This document shows, in pieces, positions 36,184 through 45,237 of a DNA stretch of 64,000 bases. Every line of letters starts with the position of its first letter. Position 1 is the stretch's first letter. A program made the translations under genes and the position numbers. The notes under the pieces were generated by a model. The model did no database searches, was not told the DNA's origin, and saw only the letters and a list, made by a program, of their open reading frames with translations. Origin of the DNA: Lachnospiraceae bacterium (GTDB lineage Bacteria; Bacillota; Clostridia; Lachnospirales; Lachnospiraceae); contig SVFT01000002.1 of the NCBI GenBank assembly GCA_015056735.1, positions 276,482 to 340,481 on the forward strand. The letters run 5' to 3'.

Positions 36184-36275
36184 GGTGTTGGTGAGCCAGG
36201 GGGACGGGGTGGGTGGTCCATTTTGGGGTGCCCCAAAATGGACCACCCACCCCGTCCCCCTGGCTCACCAACACC
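36184..36275. repeat. Perfect 92-bp palindrome (45-2-45) built from two head-to-head S repeats
   Basis: The left arm (36184-36228) is the exact reverse complement of the right arm (36231-36275) over 45 bases with TG between. Each arm contains TGAGCCAGGGGGACGGGGTG, the S-repeat core (36192 onward, and inverted ending 36267), then a unique GGTGGTCCATTTTGGGG inner part. It occupies nearly the whole gap between cbiJET and cbiA. As RNA it would make an extremely stable hairpin, without a T-run. After it comes a partial repeat end, CCCCGGCTCAC. Confidence 0.95.
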
Positions 36276-36301
36276 CCCCGGCTCACAAAAGGTAAGAAAT
36301 C

Positions 36302-37744
36302 ATGACACAAAACACATCTTTTCCCCGCATCCTTCTTGGCGCACCGGCGAGCGGGTCTGGTAAGACGGCCGTTACATGCGGGCTTCTGTGCGTGTTAAAA
36401 AGGCGCGGCTTGGAACCGGTATCGTTTAAGTGCGGACCGGATTATATCGATCCGATGTTCCACAGGACGGTCCTTTCGATCGAAAGCCGGAACCTCGACA
36501 TGTTCTTTTCGGGAAAAGAAGGCGTCACCGGGACGCTTTCGAAGGCGGCAGGGCGTTTGGGCGTGATCGAAGGCGTGATGGGCCTCTACGACGGGACGGA
36601 TCCGAAAACCACGGAAGGCTCCGCGTATGAGATCGCGCAGGCCACGGATTCACCGGTCCTCCTGATCATGCCGGCATTCGGCGCCGGAAGGACGATCGGC
36701 TCCCTGATCCTCGGACTTCTTTCCGACGATCCGGACAGACGGATCCGCGGGATCATCTTAAACGGCATGTCATCGTCTTATTATGAAAAAATCTGTGATG
36801 CGCTCAGTGAAAAGATCCGAAACGCCGGGTATGATGCAAGGCTTCTCGGCTGTATCCCGAAGATCAAAGATCTGCATCTGGATTCCAGACATCTCGGTTT
36901 GAAACTTCCGAATGAGATCGATGATCTGAGAGAGCAGATCGACCGGATCGCCGATGCGATCGAAGAAAACTGTGATACGGATGGGATCCTGCAGATCATG
37001 CGGGATGCATCGCCGCTCCCTGCCGGTAAATCAAAGGCGGGCGCGCAGCAGGAGCATCCGGGTGATCCCATGCAGCTTGCACTGACAGTCCCTGCCATTC
37101 ATACGGACAGATCGCCCATTCTGGCGATCGCACGCGATGATGCGTTTTGCTTTTATTACCGGGAAAATCTGGACCGGCTGGAGTGCGCAGGTATAAAGCT
37201 CGCACCCTTTTCTCCGATCCGTGATGCGCATCTTCCAAACGGGGCGGCAGGGCTTTTGCTTGGCGGCGGCTATCCGGAACTGTATCTGCCGGCGCTTTCG
37301 GAGAATGTCCTCATGAAAGAGGCAATCCGGGAGGCAATCCGGTCCGGGATGCCTGCGATCGCGGAATGCGGCGGCTTTATGTATCTGCACGAGTCGATCG
37401 AAGATACGGAAGGAAAGCCGTATGAAACGGCAGGCGTGATCAGTGGGACCTGCCGTTATACGGGGCATCTTGTGAACTTCGGCTATGTGACCGCCGCGGA
37501 GCATCGGGGCTTACATGAGAGCGCTTTTGCGGATGTCCTGCCCGGCATGCGCGGACATGAATTCCACTATTATGAGAGCACGGCCGAGGCGGAGGACATA
37601 TTGCTTGTCAAAAAGACGACAGGCCGCATGTACCCGGCAATGATCGCGCGCGATCGCATGCTGCTTGGCTTTCCGCATTTCTACTATGGAGATAACGGAT
37701 TTGTTTCGAAATTGATCGAAGAGATGGAAAAGTATGGAAAATAA
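36302..37744 (+). CDS. cbiA: Cobyrinate a,c-diamide synthase
   Basis: Glutamine-dependent amidase of the a and c side chains, cytoplasmic. The 480-residue protein shows P-loop GAPASGSGKTAVTCGLL, FKCGPDYIDPMFH, VMGLYDG and glutaminase AECGGFMYLHE with Cys, then a terminal GFPHFYYGDN. GGTAAGAA precedes ATG 36302. The 92-bp palindrome immediately upstream might alter its expression relative to the rest of the operon. It overlaps the Cys-rich gene by 11 bp. Confidence 0.95.
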   Translation: MTQNTSFPRILLGAPASGSGKTAVTCGLLCVLKRRGLEPVSFKCGPDYIDPMFHRTVLSIESRNLDMFFSGKEGVTGTLSKAAGRLGVIEGVMGLYDGTDPKTTEGSAYEIAQATDSPVLLIMPAFGAGRTIGSLILGLLSDDPDRRIRGIILNGMSSSYYEKICDALSEKIRNAGYDARLLGCIPKIKDLHLDSRHLGLKLPNEIDDLREQIDRIADAIEENCDTDGILQIMRDASPLPAGKSKAGAQQEHPGDPMQLALTVPAIHTDRSPILAIARDDAFCFYYRENLDRLECAGIKLAPFSPIRDAHLPNGAAGLLLGGGYPELYLPALSENVLMKEAIREAIRSGMPAIAECGGFMYLHESIEDTEGKPYETAGVISGTCRYTGHLVNFGYVTAAEHRGLHESAFADVLPGMRGHEFHYYESTAEAEDILLVKKTTGRMYPAMIARDRMLLGFPHFYYGDNGFVSKLIEEMEKYGK

Positions 37745-37982
37745 GAATTGCAGCCGCTTTTTTGCCAATAAGGAATGTGAATACTATCCCTGTCATAAGA
37801 TGAAGGGGGATCTGAACTGTCTGTTCTGCTATTGCCCGCTCTATCATACGGATTGCGGCGGCAATTATAAGATCACGGAAAAAGACGGAAAGAAGATCAA
37901 GAGCTGTGTCGACTGCGCCTTTCCGCACATCGCCTCCAACTACGATGCCGTGATCGAGCGCCTTCGGAACGCACAGCGGTAA
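37734..37982 (+). CDS. Cysteine-rich small domain protein
   Basis: An 82-residue protein with nine cysteines (about 6, 15, 20, 29, 32, 34, 41, 58, 61) and several histidines in the pattern of the cysteine-rich small domain family: CSRFFANKECEYYPCH and CLFCYCPLYHTDCGG. It is predicted to bind a metal or Fe-S cluster. The domain is repeatedly found with cobalamin genes and sometimes fused to them, so a role in cobalt handling is plausible but unproven. Last gene of the cobalamin operon. Confidence 0.88.
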   Translation: MENKNCSRFFANKECEYYPCHKMKGDLNCLFCYCPLYHTDCGGNYKITEKDGKKIKSCVDCAFPHIASNYDAVIERLRNAQR

Positions 37983-37987
37983 ATCCT

Positions 37988-38016
37988 TGCAAGGCTTTTT
38001 TAAAACCGATATACTT
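37988..38016 (+). promoter_or_regulatory. Probable promoter of the sugar-sensing operon
   Basis: TTGCAA (37988-37993), 17-bp spacer, TATACT (38011-38016), 22 bp before the DUF1836 gene with a GGGAGGG ribosome site between. Confidence 0.55.
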
Positions 38017-38038
38017 AAGGAAACGTGGGAGGGATACG

Positions 38039-38641
38039 ATGAGCAAGACAACGCATGAGATGCTGACTGAGATCATGGGAGAGTTTAATATGCTGGAACA
38101 CCTGAAGTCTTCGGATATTCCGGGCATCGATCTGTACATGGATCAGGTCACCACGTTTATGGAAGATCATCTGAAGGGGACGGCGCGTGATCCGATCCAC
38201 GATAAGGTCATGACCAAGACCATGATCAACAATTACGCGAAAAACAAGGTCCTGCCGCCTCCGTTAAAGAAAAAATACACAAAGGAGCACATGCTGCTCC
38301 TGATCTTTATCTACTATTATAAAAATGTGCTGTCCATTACCGACATCAATACGCTCTTTCGTCCGATCAGGGAGAAATACTTCGGCAAGACGGATGGATT
38401 TGGCATCGCGGAGCTCTATGACCGTGTGGCAAATATGTGTCGGGACGATATGGAAGCACTGAAAGCGGGCATCATGCAGAAGTATGAGGAGACGGAAAAG
38501 GCGTTTGAGGACGCTTCCGATGAGGACCGTGATTTTCTGCGCCGGTTTGCACTGATCTGCAAGCTTTCGTATGATGTAACCGTAAAGACACTTTTGATCG
38601 AGAGAATGCTGGATCGGATGGCAGATGAAACAAAACGTTAG
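38039..38641 (+). CDS. DUF1836 domain protein (MerR-like regulator candidate)
   Basis: A 200-residue helical protein of the DUF1836 family, which has a MerR-like winged-helix pattern: VMTKTMINNYAKNKVLPPP followed by KKYTKEHMLLLIFIYYYKNVLSITDINTL. It probably binds DNA. It begins an apparent operon and overlaps the next gene by 17 bp, suggesting it regulates the sugar-sensing genes that follow (inferred). Confidence 0.85.
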   Translation: MSKTTHEMLTEIMGEFNMLEHLKSSDIPGIDLYMDQVTTFMEDHLKGTARDPIHDKVMTKTMINNYAKNKVLPPPLKKKYTKEHMLLLIFIYYYKNVLSITDINTLFRPIREKYFGKTDGFGIAELYDRVANMCRDDMEALKAGIMQKYEETEKAFEDASDEDRDFLRRFALICKLSYDVTVKTLLIERMLDRMADETKR

Positions 38642-39677
38642 TACGAACAAAGAGCAAAACAGTACAAATAAGGTGCGCCGGGGCGGATGGGTCATTGCGA
38701 TAATGATCGCCCTGGCTGTTTTGATTTTTATGACTGTCGTCGCACTGGTCATCATGAACCGTCAGATGAACCGCCTCGCGGAGCGGCCGGGTGAGAACGC
38801 AGCGCCCCTGGCGCGTCACTATGCGTTTATCGCAAAGAATCCGTCCGATGCCATCTTTCGCAGTATCTTCGAAGGCGCGAAAGAAGAGGGAAGTGAGACG
38901 GGCACCATCGTTGAATGGTTCGGCGAAGAAAGGGAACCGGACATCACCGAAGAAAATCTTGTGGAGATGGCGATCGCGGCGAAGGTTGACGGTATCATTT
39001 TAGAGGGGCGCGCCGGTGAGCATCTTGCTACCATGATCGAAAAGGCGCGTCATGCCGGGATCCCGACAGTAACGGTATACCGTGACTGTTACGGGAGTGC
39101 AAGACAGAGCTATGTCGGTGTTGCCTCCTACAGCTACGGCCGTGAATATGCAAGGCAGATCATCCGCTTTGCCGGTAAAGCGACACATTCGGCTCTTCTG
39201 TTTCTTGATTCCAACGGCGATGACAGTGAGCAGAACATTGTCTGCAACGGGATCCGCAATACGCTTTCCAATGAGGGCAATCACCTCAGGATCGAGCTTG
39301 AGACGGTCAAGGTCAATACAGACAGTACGTTCAGTGCGGAAGAGGATATCAAGCGGACACTTCTTGCGATCGATAAGCTTCCGGATATCATCATCTGTAT
39401 GGATCCTGTGACGACCGACTGTATGTACAGGGCGGCCGTTGAGTACAATCTGCTGGACCGTATCTCCCTTCTGGGGTTTTATACGGAGAAGTCGACGCTT
39501 GAGGCGATCGAAAAAGGCAATATGCAGGCCACGGTCACCGTGGATTTTCATAAGATGGGGCGTACTGCGGTGGATGCCCTGAATGAGTATGATGAGACCG
39601 CTTTTATCAGCGATATGTATACGCAGGAAGCGGAAACGGTCAACCGGAGCAACTTACGGGAGTACAGGGAACAGTAA
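38625..39677 (+). CDS. Membrane-anchored sugar-binding protein
   Basis: A 350-residue periplasmic-binding-protein type 1 domain held by an N-terminal transmembrane helix (about 20-45, GWVIAIMIALAVLIFMTVVALVIM) and without a lipobox. RbsB-like segments are HYAFIAKNPSDAIFRSIFEGAK, VDGIILEGRAGEHLATMIEKA and LLGFYTEKSTLEAIEKGNMQ. It shares its last base with the start of the sensor kinase gene (TAATG), so it likely presents ligand state to that kinase rather than serving transport. Confidence 0.85.
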   Translation: MKQNVSTNKEQNSTNKVRRGGWVIAIMIALAVLIFMTVVALVIMNRQMNRLAERPGENAAPLARHYAFIAKNPSDAIFRSIFEGAKEEGSETGTIVEWFGEEREPDITEENLVEMAIAAKVDGIILEGRAGEHLATMIEKARHAGIPTVTVYRDCYGSARQSYVGVASYSYGREYARQIIRFAGKATHSALLFLDSNGDDSEQNIVCNGIRNTLSNEGNHLRIELETVKVNTDSTFSAEEDIKRTLLAIDKLPDIIICMDPVTTDCMYRAAVEYNLLDRISLLGFYTEKSTLEAIEKGNMQATVTVDFHKMGRTAVDALNEYDETAFISDMYTQEAETVNRSNLREYREQ

Positions 39678-41167
39678 TGAACGTCAGACAGGTGTGTATG
39701 CGATCACTCAACAGAATACAGACGAAGCTCCTGCTCGCGTTCCTTCTGACGACGGTCGTGATCATTGCCGTGAACCTGTATGTCTATGGCAATATCAACA
39801 GGATCCTGGCCGGGTTTGAGCGTGTGTATGCAAGTAACGCATCCTTAAATGACATGCAGAATTCGCTCGGCCGTATCCAGATCGACCTGACGGAGTATCT
39901 AAACTCCAAGAGTCCGTCAGCGCTCGAAGACTACTATCGTGATTCGGATAAGTACCGCGGCATGTTAGAGTCGCTGAACGATCAGATCGTGGATGATGCG
40001 AACCTTTTGTCGGAAAAAAATATCCGCAATATGTCCGTTTCCTACTTAGAGGGTACGGACCGCGCGATCTCATACAGGCGGGCCCGTAATGTCGAGGGAT
40101 ACAAAAACGCGTATGAGCAGGCGACCAGACTCCACAACTATATTCTGAGCATCATCTATACGCTGAACAATGAGCGTTTCAGGGAAAACAGCAACAGCTA
40201 TGCAACGCTTGTCGAGATCTGCCGGAGAGTTGAGATGCTCGATATCGTGATCCTGTGCCTGTCAGGACTTTTGAACGTGTTTCTGATCACGCTTCTGACA
40301 AGGCAGATCACGAGCCCGCTAAAAGATCTTGCGGGCGCGGCAGACCGGATCGCAGGCGGTGACCTTGATGCTCCGCCCGTTCCCGTGACGACGCATGATG
40401 AGATCGCCCGCGTGTCGGTTGCGTTTAACCAGATGGCGGCATCCATCAGACAGCATATCGAGCGCCTGCGTCTGAGCATGGAGGCGGAGCGGCAGATGCA
40501 GGAAAAAGAGCTTCTCATGGAGACGCACTTAAAAGATGCGCAGCTTAAATATCTGCAGGCGCAGATCAATCCGCATTTTCTTTTTAATACACTGAATGCG
40601 GGCGCGCAGCTTGCGATGATGGAGGATGCCGACCGGACTTACGAATACATTCAGCACGTTGCGGATTTTTTCAGATATAATGTCAAAAAGGATTTCGAGA
40701 GCGTCACACTTCGGGAGGAGATCGAACTTGTCGATCATTATATCTACATATTGAATGTACGTTTCGGCGGAGAGATCCATTTTGAGAAGCAGATCGATGC
40801 GTCACTTCTGGATACGCAGATCCCGGCCATGACGCTGCAGCCTATCGTGGAGAACAGCGTCAACCACGGCATTCGCGGCATTGAACGCGAGGGCAGGATC
40901 CTGCTTCGGATCTATAAGGAAGTCGATGCGGTCTGCATCAGTATCGCGGACAACGGCGTCGGGATGGATGAAAAGCTGATCAGCCAGCTTCTTGACGGCA
41001 AGACACCCGAGCGCGCCGGTGAGAAAAACAGCAACGGCGTGGCCTTTACAAATGTCGTTCGAAGGCTGCAGCTGTTTTTGGGAAAAGAAGACGTGGTGGA
41101 TATCATTTCCGAAGGGAAGGATCTCGGTACCGAAGTGGTGCTGTACCTGCCTTTCATGGGGGCATAG
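39677..41167 (+). CDS. Sensor histidine kinase, YesM type
   Basis: A 496-residue kinase: transmembrane helix about 17-38, extracytoplasmic helical sensor region, second helix about 182-205, HAMP (about 207-258), the His_kinase domain with YLQAQINPHFLFNTLNAG (phospho-acceptor His300), and an ATPase domain with ENSVNHGIRG and DNGVGMDEKL. It phosphorylates the AraC-type regulator encoded 3 bp downstream. The flanking binding proteins suggest it senses monosaccharide. Confidence 0.95.
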   Translation: MNVRQVCMRSLNRIQTKLLLAFLLTTVVIIAVNLYVYGNINRILAGFERVYASNASLNDMQNSLGRIQIDLTEYLNSKSPSALEDYYRDSDKYRGMLESLNDQIVDDANLLSEKNIRNMSVSYLEGTDRAISYRRARNVEGYKNAYEQATRLHNYILSIIYTLNNERFRENSNSYATLVEICRRVEMLDIVILCLSGLLNVFLITLLTRQITSPLKDLAGAADRIAGGDLDAPPVPVTTHDEIARVSVAFNQMAASIRQHIERLRLSMEAERQMQEKELLMETHLKDAQLKYLQAQINPHFLFNTLNAGAQLAMMEDADRTYEYIQHVADFFRYNVKKDFESVTLREEIELVDHYIYILNVRFGGEIHFEKQIDASLLDTQIPAMTLQPIVENSVNHGIRGIEREGRILLRIYKEVDAVCISIADNGVGMDEKLISQLLDGKTPERAGEKNSNGVAFTNVVRRLQLFLGKEDVVDIISEGKDLGTEVVLYLPFMGA

Positions 41168-41170
41168 AAA

Positions 41171-42769
41171 ATGTACAAGATTATGTTGGCGGACGATGAG
41201 GGGATCGTCATTGACGCGCTGACCTTCATCATCGAAAAGAATTTCGGAGAAAAGTGCAGCATCGAGTATGCCAAGACAGGCAGAAGCGTGATCGAGCTTG
41301 CCGAGCGGATGCGTCCGGATATCGCGATCATGGATATTCAGATGCCCGGCATCAACGGCATCCAGGCGATGCAGGAGATCAAACGCTTTTCGCCGGGGAC
41401 ACTGTTTATCGTTTTAAGCGCATATGACCGCTTTGAATATGCCAAGAAGGCGATGGAGATCGGCGTTCTGGAATATATCAACAAGCCGATCGAGAAGAGC
41501 ACGATCGTGAGTGTTCTGTCCAAAGCAATGGCGGAAGTCGATAAGATCCGGGATAAGAGAAGCAACGATCTTCTGATCCGGGAGAAGCTGGAAACGGTCG
41601 TTCCGATGATCGAAAACGGCTTCATTTATTCCGTTATGTTTCAGGAGAACTTTGCGGACCAGATCGATAACTATAAGCACCTTCTCGGCATCGAGGAGAA
41701 TTACGGCTGCATGCTCGTGATCCGGTACGGCGAAGAATCCGGCACAGGTGAGCTGACCAATGTTGTCGGGACATCTGTCCGCGTGCAGTCCTGTTATCAT
41801 GAGATGCGTGAGATCGTGCAGGAGTTCTTCCACGGCGTGATCGGTCCCATGATGGCGAATATGCTGGCGATCTATGTGCCGGTATCGGAAGAAAATATCG
41901 GCGAAGAGTACGAGAAGCGTGTCGAGATGATCGAAAGCGCCCGCAAGATGGTGCGCAAACTCAAAGAGAGACTGGATGCGAAGTTCCTGGTCGGCATCGG
42001 CTCGGCAAGACCGTTTTCGGAAGCGGGCACTTCTTATTCGGAAGCGATCCGCGCACTGCGTAACGCTTCGGGCAGCGTATCCCATTTCATGGATGCACCG
42101 GTCGGATGTCAGTACGAAGACGACTATCCGATCGAGACGGAGAATAAGATGCTCTCCTGTGTATCGGCCGGTAACGTGCAGGAGGCGGCTGCGCAGGCAA
42201 CGCACTTTTTTGACTGGATGCTCGATAAGCACAGCGGCGAAGATATGGACATCAAGATCAAAGTGCTTGATTTTGTGCTTCGTGCAGAGCAGATCGCATT
42301 TCGTAACGGCAATATGACGTACCGTTTCAACAGCCGTTCGGATTATCTTGAGACGATCGTCGGAGCGATCAATTACGAAGAACTGCGTCTCTGGTTCATG
42401 GAAAAGATCCAAAACGCGGCAAAATATGTAGCCGAGCAGAAGGACCAGACATCCCTCGGTGTGGTTGACAGCGCCAAGGAGTATATCCGCGCGCACTATC
42501 ACAAGGATATTTCACTTGACGAGGTCAGCCGCAAGGTCAACATCAGCCCGTACTATTTCAGCAAGCTTTTTAAAGAGGAGACGGGTGTCGGGTTCGTGGA
42601 ATATGTGACGGGGATCCGTATGGAAAAAGCAAAAGAACTGTTGCGGACGACGAACCTCAGCATGAAAGAGATCTGTAATGCGGTCGGCTATGCGGACTCC
42701 AATTATTTCAGCCGATCATTTAAGAAAAATGTAGGAGTGACACCTACAGAGTACAAGGAGAACAGATAG
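41171..42769 (+). CDS. Response regulator with AraC-type DNA-binding domain, YesN type
   Basis: A 532-residue protein: receiver domain 1-120 with phosphorylation site Asp55 (IAIMDIQMPG) and acidic pair ADDE, a long middle region (about 150-420), and two AraC helix-turn-helix units at the C-terminus (ISLDEVSRKVNISPYYFSKL and MKEICNAVGYADSNYFSRSF). It is expected to activate the sugar uptake genes at 43.9-48 kb. The next gene begins directly after its stop. Confidence 0.95.
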   Translation: MYKIMLADDEGIVIDALTFIIEKNFGEKCSIEYAKTGRSVIELAERMRPDIAIMDIQMPGINGIQAMQEIKRFSPGTLFIVLSAYDRFEYAKKAMEIGVLEYINKPIEKSTIVSVLSKAMAEVDKIRDKRSNDLLIREKLETVVPMIENGFIYSVMFQENFADQIDNYKHLLGIEENYGCMLVIRYGEESGTGELTNVVGTSVRVQSCYHEMREIVQEFFHGVIGPMMANMLAIYVPVSEENIGEEYEKRVEMIESARKMVRKLKERLDAKFLVGIGSARPFSEAGTSYSEAIRALRNASGSVSHFMDAPVGCQYEDDYPIETENKMLSCVSAGNVQEAAAQATHFFDWMLDKHSGEDMDIKIKVLDFVLRAEQIAFRNGNMTYRFNSRSDYLETIVGAINYEELRLWFMEKIQNAAKYVAEQKDQTSLGVVDSAKEYIRAHYHKDISLDEVSRKVNISPYYFSKLFKEETGVGFVEYVTGIRMEKAKELLRTTNLSMKEICNAVGYADSNYFSRSFKKNVGVTPTEYKENR

Positions 42770-43813
42770 ATGAGCACAGCACGGAAAGCCTGCATCGCTC
42801 TTGCAGGCATTCTGCTTACGATGACGATCCTTTTGGGATGCGGCAAGGAGCCGGCTGCGCAGGAAGAAGCGCAGGAGCCCGGTAGGATCCGCATCGGGAT
42901 GAGTTTTGACAGCTTTGTCGTTGAACGCTGGCAGCGCGACAGGGATGTATTCGTATCGACCGCTTCGGACCTCGGTGCAGATGTGAATGTACAGAATGCA
43001 AACGGGGATGCGACGGAACAGGTGAACCAGATCAGGCGCTTTATCGAACAGGGGATGGATGCGATCGTGGTCGTCCCTATCGATCCGGCAACGCTTCGGG
43101 ATGTCGTTTCGGAGGCAAAAGAAGCAGGGATCCCCGTCATCAGTTATGACAGACTGATCTCGGATACGCCGACGGATCTGTATATCTCGTTTGATAACGA
43201 AAAAGTCGGAGAACTGATGGGCAAGGCCATGAGCAAGGCGCTTAAAAAAGGCGATCAGGTGCTCATGATCTGCGGACCCAAAACGGACGGAAACGTTTCT
43301 CTTGTGCAGGACGGCTTCGTTTTCGAGATGACCAAAAGCGGCATTTCGATCCTTGATACCACATATATCGATGACTGGAACGCGGCCCTTGTGGAGCCGT
43401 ATATCAATGAACATATGGATCTTGTAAGGCAGGCGGATGGGATCATGTGCGGGAACGACAGCCTTGCGGGTGAGGTAATACGTATCCTGTCCGAGCATCG
43501 GCTGGCAGGAAAGATCCGTGTTGTCGGGCAGGACGCCGAACTGGAAGCATGTCAGAGGATCATCGAGGGAACCCAGCTGATGACGGTCTATAAGCCGGTA
43601 GAGCTTCTTGCCAAGCGTGCGGCGGAGATCGTGGTCAGAATGGCAGCAGGTGAAGAGACGGAAGAACTCCTGAAGCTCATCAACGGGCATTATGCGGTAC
43701 CGTATATGTACCTGGATCCGCTGGCCGTAACCCGGGAAAACATCGATGCCACCGTGATCGATTCGGGCTTCCACAGACGGGAAGATGTCTATCTTGATCG
43801 TCCGAACATATAG
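42770..43813 (+). CDS. XylF-like sugar-binding lipoprotein
   Basis: A 347-residue lipoprotein (TILLGC lipobox) of the xylose-binding type: IGMSFDSFVVERWQRDRDVF, VNVQNANGDATEQVNQIRRF, GMDAIVVVPIDPATL, VISYDRLI. It lies at the end of the sensor operon instead of in the transporter operon, so it may be a sensing partner or a second receptor for the transporter downstream. Confidence 0.9.
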   Translation: MSTARKACIALAGILLTMTILLGCGKEPAAQEEAQEPGRIRIGMSFDSFVVERWQRDRDVFVSTASDLGADVNVQNANGDATEQVNQIRRFIEQGMDAIVVVPIDPATLRDVVSEAKEAGIPVISYDRLISDTPTDLYISFDNEKVGELMGKAMSKALKKGDQVLMICGPKTDGNVSLVQDGFVFEMTKSGISILDTTYIDDWNAALVEPYINEHMDLVRQADGIMCGNDSLAGEVIRILSEHRLAGKIRVVGQDAELEACQRIIEGTQLMTVYKPVELLAKRAAEIVVRMAAGEETEELLKLINGHYAVPYMYLDPLAVTRENIDATVIDSGFHRREDVYLDRPNI

Positions 43814-43849
43814 GACAAAATTGTCATCACAAAATAATCTTACAAAAAA

Positions 43850-43925
43850 GTGCTAATCATAGCACAGATTTTTCAAAACAGAATAAAAAAGTGCAGAAAG
43901 TCGCAAGCAATTGCGGCTTTTTGTT
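43850..43925 (+). terminator. Two hairpins closing the sensor operon
   Basis: The first, GTGCTA-ATCA-TAGCAC (43850-43865), is followed by ATTTTT. The second, AAAGTCGCAA-GCAA-TTGCGGCTTT (43897-43920), is followed by TTGTTTGTT and is the stronger terminator. They separate the sensor genes from the ChvE-type gene starting at 43975. Confidence 0.75.
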
Positions 43926-43974
43926 TGTTATATTTTCGATAGCAACAAAAAACAAAATTCATGGGAGGATAATC

Positions 43975-45153
43975 ATGAAAAGAAAGTTACTCAGCACAAT
44001 CATCGCATTGGCAACTGTAGCTTCCATGCTCGCAGGCTGTGGCGCTGCAGCAACTCAGGAAGCAGCACCTGCAGCAGATGCAGCTAAGCAGGAAGCAGCA
44101 GCTCCCGCTGACGCAGCAGCTCCGGCAGCAGACGGAATCCAGGTTGGTATCGTTCTTCCTACAAAGGATGAGCCGAGATGGTTACAGGACCAGGCACAGT
44201 TCGAATCTATTCTGGGCGATGCAGGTTTCACAAACCAGGTACTCTTCAGCCAGGGCAGCTCTGCTACAGAGAAGACCAATGTTGAGACACTTGTTTCTCA
44301 GGGCATCAAAGTTCTGATCATCTGCGCACAGGACGGTGCAGCAGCTGCAGCAGCTGTAGAAGCAGCAAAAGCTGAAGGCGTTACCGTAGTTGCATACGAC
44401 AGACTGATCACAGGCACAGATGCTGTTGACTACTATGTAACATTCGACAGCTTCGCAGTAGGTGCAGCGCAGGGCCAGTACCTGATCGACAACGCACCGG
44501 CAGGCAAGAAAGATGTTCCGCTTTACCTGTATGCAGGCGCTGCAACAGATAACAACGCATTCATCTTCTTTGAGGGCGCTTGGAGTGTTCTTCAGCCGAA
44601 GATTGCTGACGGCACATTCAAGATCGCTAACTCTTCCGAAGCTGAAGGCCTGAAAGACAAAGCTGAACTTACACGTGACGAAGTAGCTAAGATCATCGGT
44701 CAGGTTACTACAGACTGGGATTTCAACGTAGCTAAGTCCAAAGCAGAAGCACACCTTACAGCTAACGATGCATCCCTTAAGGGTGACGTTGTTGTACTTG
44801 CTCCCAACGATGGTACAGCTCGTTCGATCGCAGACGTATTCGCAACAGACAAAGACGTTACAAGCTATGTTGTAACAGGTCAGGATGCTGAGAAGGCTTC
44901 TGTACAGTACGTAATCGATGGCAAGCAGTCCATGACAGTATTCAAGGATACAAGAACTCTTGCAGCTGACTCCGTTGCAATGGCAGTTTCCATCCTGAAG
45001 GGTGAGACACCTGCAACAGATACAACCTACAACAATGAGAAGAAGGATGTTCCTGCTAAGCAGACAGACATCGTTGTTGTAACAAAAGACAACGTAAAGG
45101 CAGCTCTGATCGATTCCGGATACTATGATGCATCCGAATTCACAGGACTGTAA
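43975..45153 (+). CDS. Multiple-monosaccharide ABC transporter substrate-binding lipoprotein, ChvE type
   Basis: A 392-residue lipoprotein (MLAGC lipobox) with an Ala/Gln linker, then a sugar-binding domain: IQVGIVLPTKDEPRWLQDQ, NVETLVSQGIKVLIICAQDG, VVAYDRLITGTDAVDYYVTF, VTGQDAEKASVQYV. ChvE/MmsE proteins bind glucose, galactose, arabinose or xylose. GGGAGGAT precedes ATG 43975; a longer frame from 43891 runs through the terminator. Codon choice is strongly uniform (GCA/GCT, AAC, ACA), unlike the neighbours, as expected for a very highly expressed surface receptor. Confidence 0.93.
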   Translation: MKRKLLSTIIALATVASMLAGCGAAATQEAAPAADAAKQEAAAPADAAAPAADGIQVGIVLPTKDEPRWLQDQAQFESILGDAGFTNQVLFSQGSSATEKTNVETLVSQGIKVLIICAQDGAAAAAAVEAAKAEGVTVVAYDRLITGTDAVDYYVTFDSFAVGAAQGQYLIDNAPAGKKDVPLYLYAGAATDNNAFIFFEGAWSVLQPKIADGTFKIANSSEAEGLKDKAELTRDEVAKIIGQVTTDWDFNVAKSKAEAHLTANDASLKGDVVVLAPNDGTARSIADVFATDKDVTSYVVTGQDAEKASVQYVIDGKQSMTVFKDTRTLAADSVAMAVSILKGETPATDTTYNNEKKDVPAKQTDIVVVTKDNVKAALIDSGYYDASEFTGL

Positions 45154-45187
45154 GATCCAATCGGATCCACAGTAATTTAGAAGTAAA

Positions 45188-45217
45188 AGGCCGGCTTTGG
45201 CGATACAAAGTCGGCCT
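45188..45217 (+). promoter_or_regulatory. Intergenic hairpin between receptor and ATPase genes
   Basis: AGGCCGGCTTTG and CAAAGTCGGCCT form a 12-bp stem (one G-U) around GCGATA, followed by only ATTT. Such hairpins in sugar ABC operons usually stabilise the receptor mRNA or partly terminate, giving excess receptor over ATPase and permease. Confidence 0.7.
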
Positions 45218-45237
45218 ATTTCAAAGGAGGTCTTGCA

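Noticed and set aside
41414..42502. Long minus-strand open frame opposite the YesN-type regulator
   Set aside because: It mirrors a clearly coding plus-strand gene, has no family pattern and no ribosome site; it is a by-product of codon bias.
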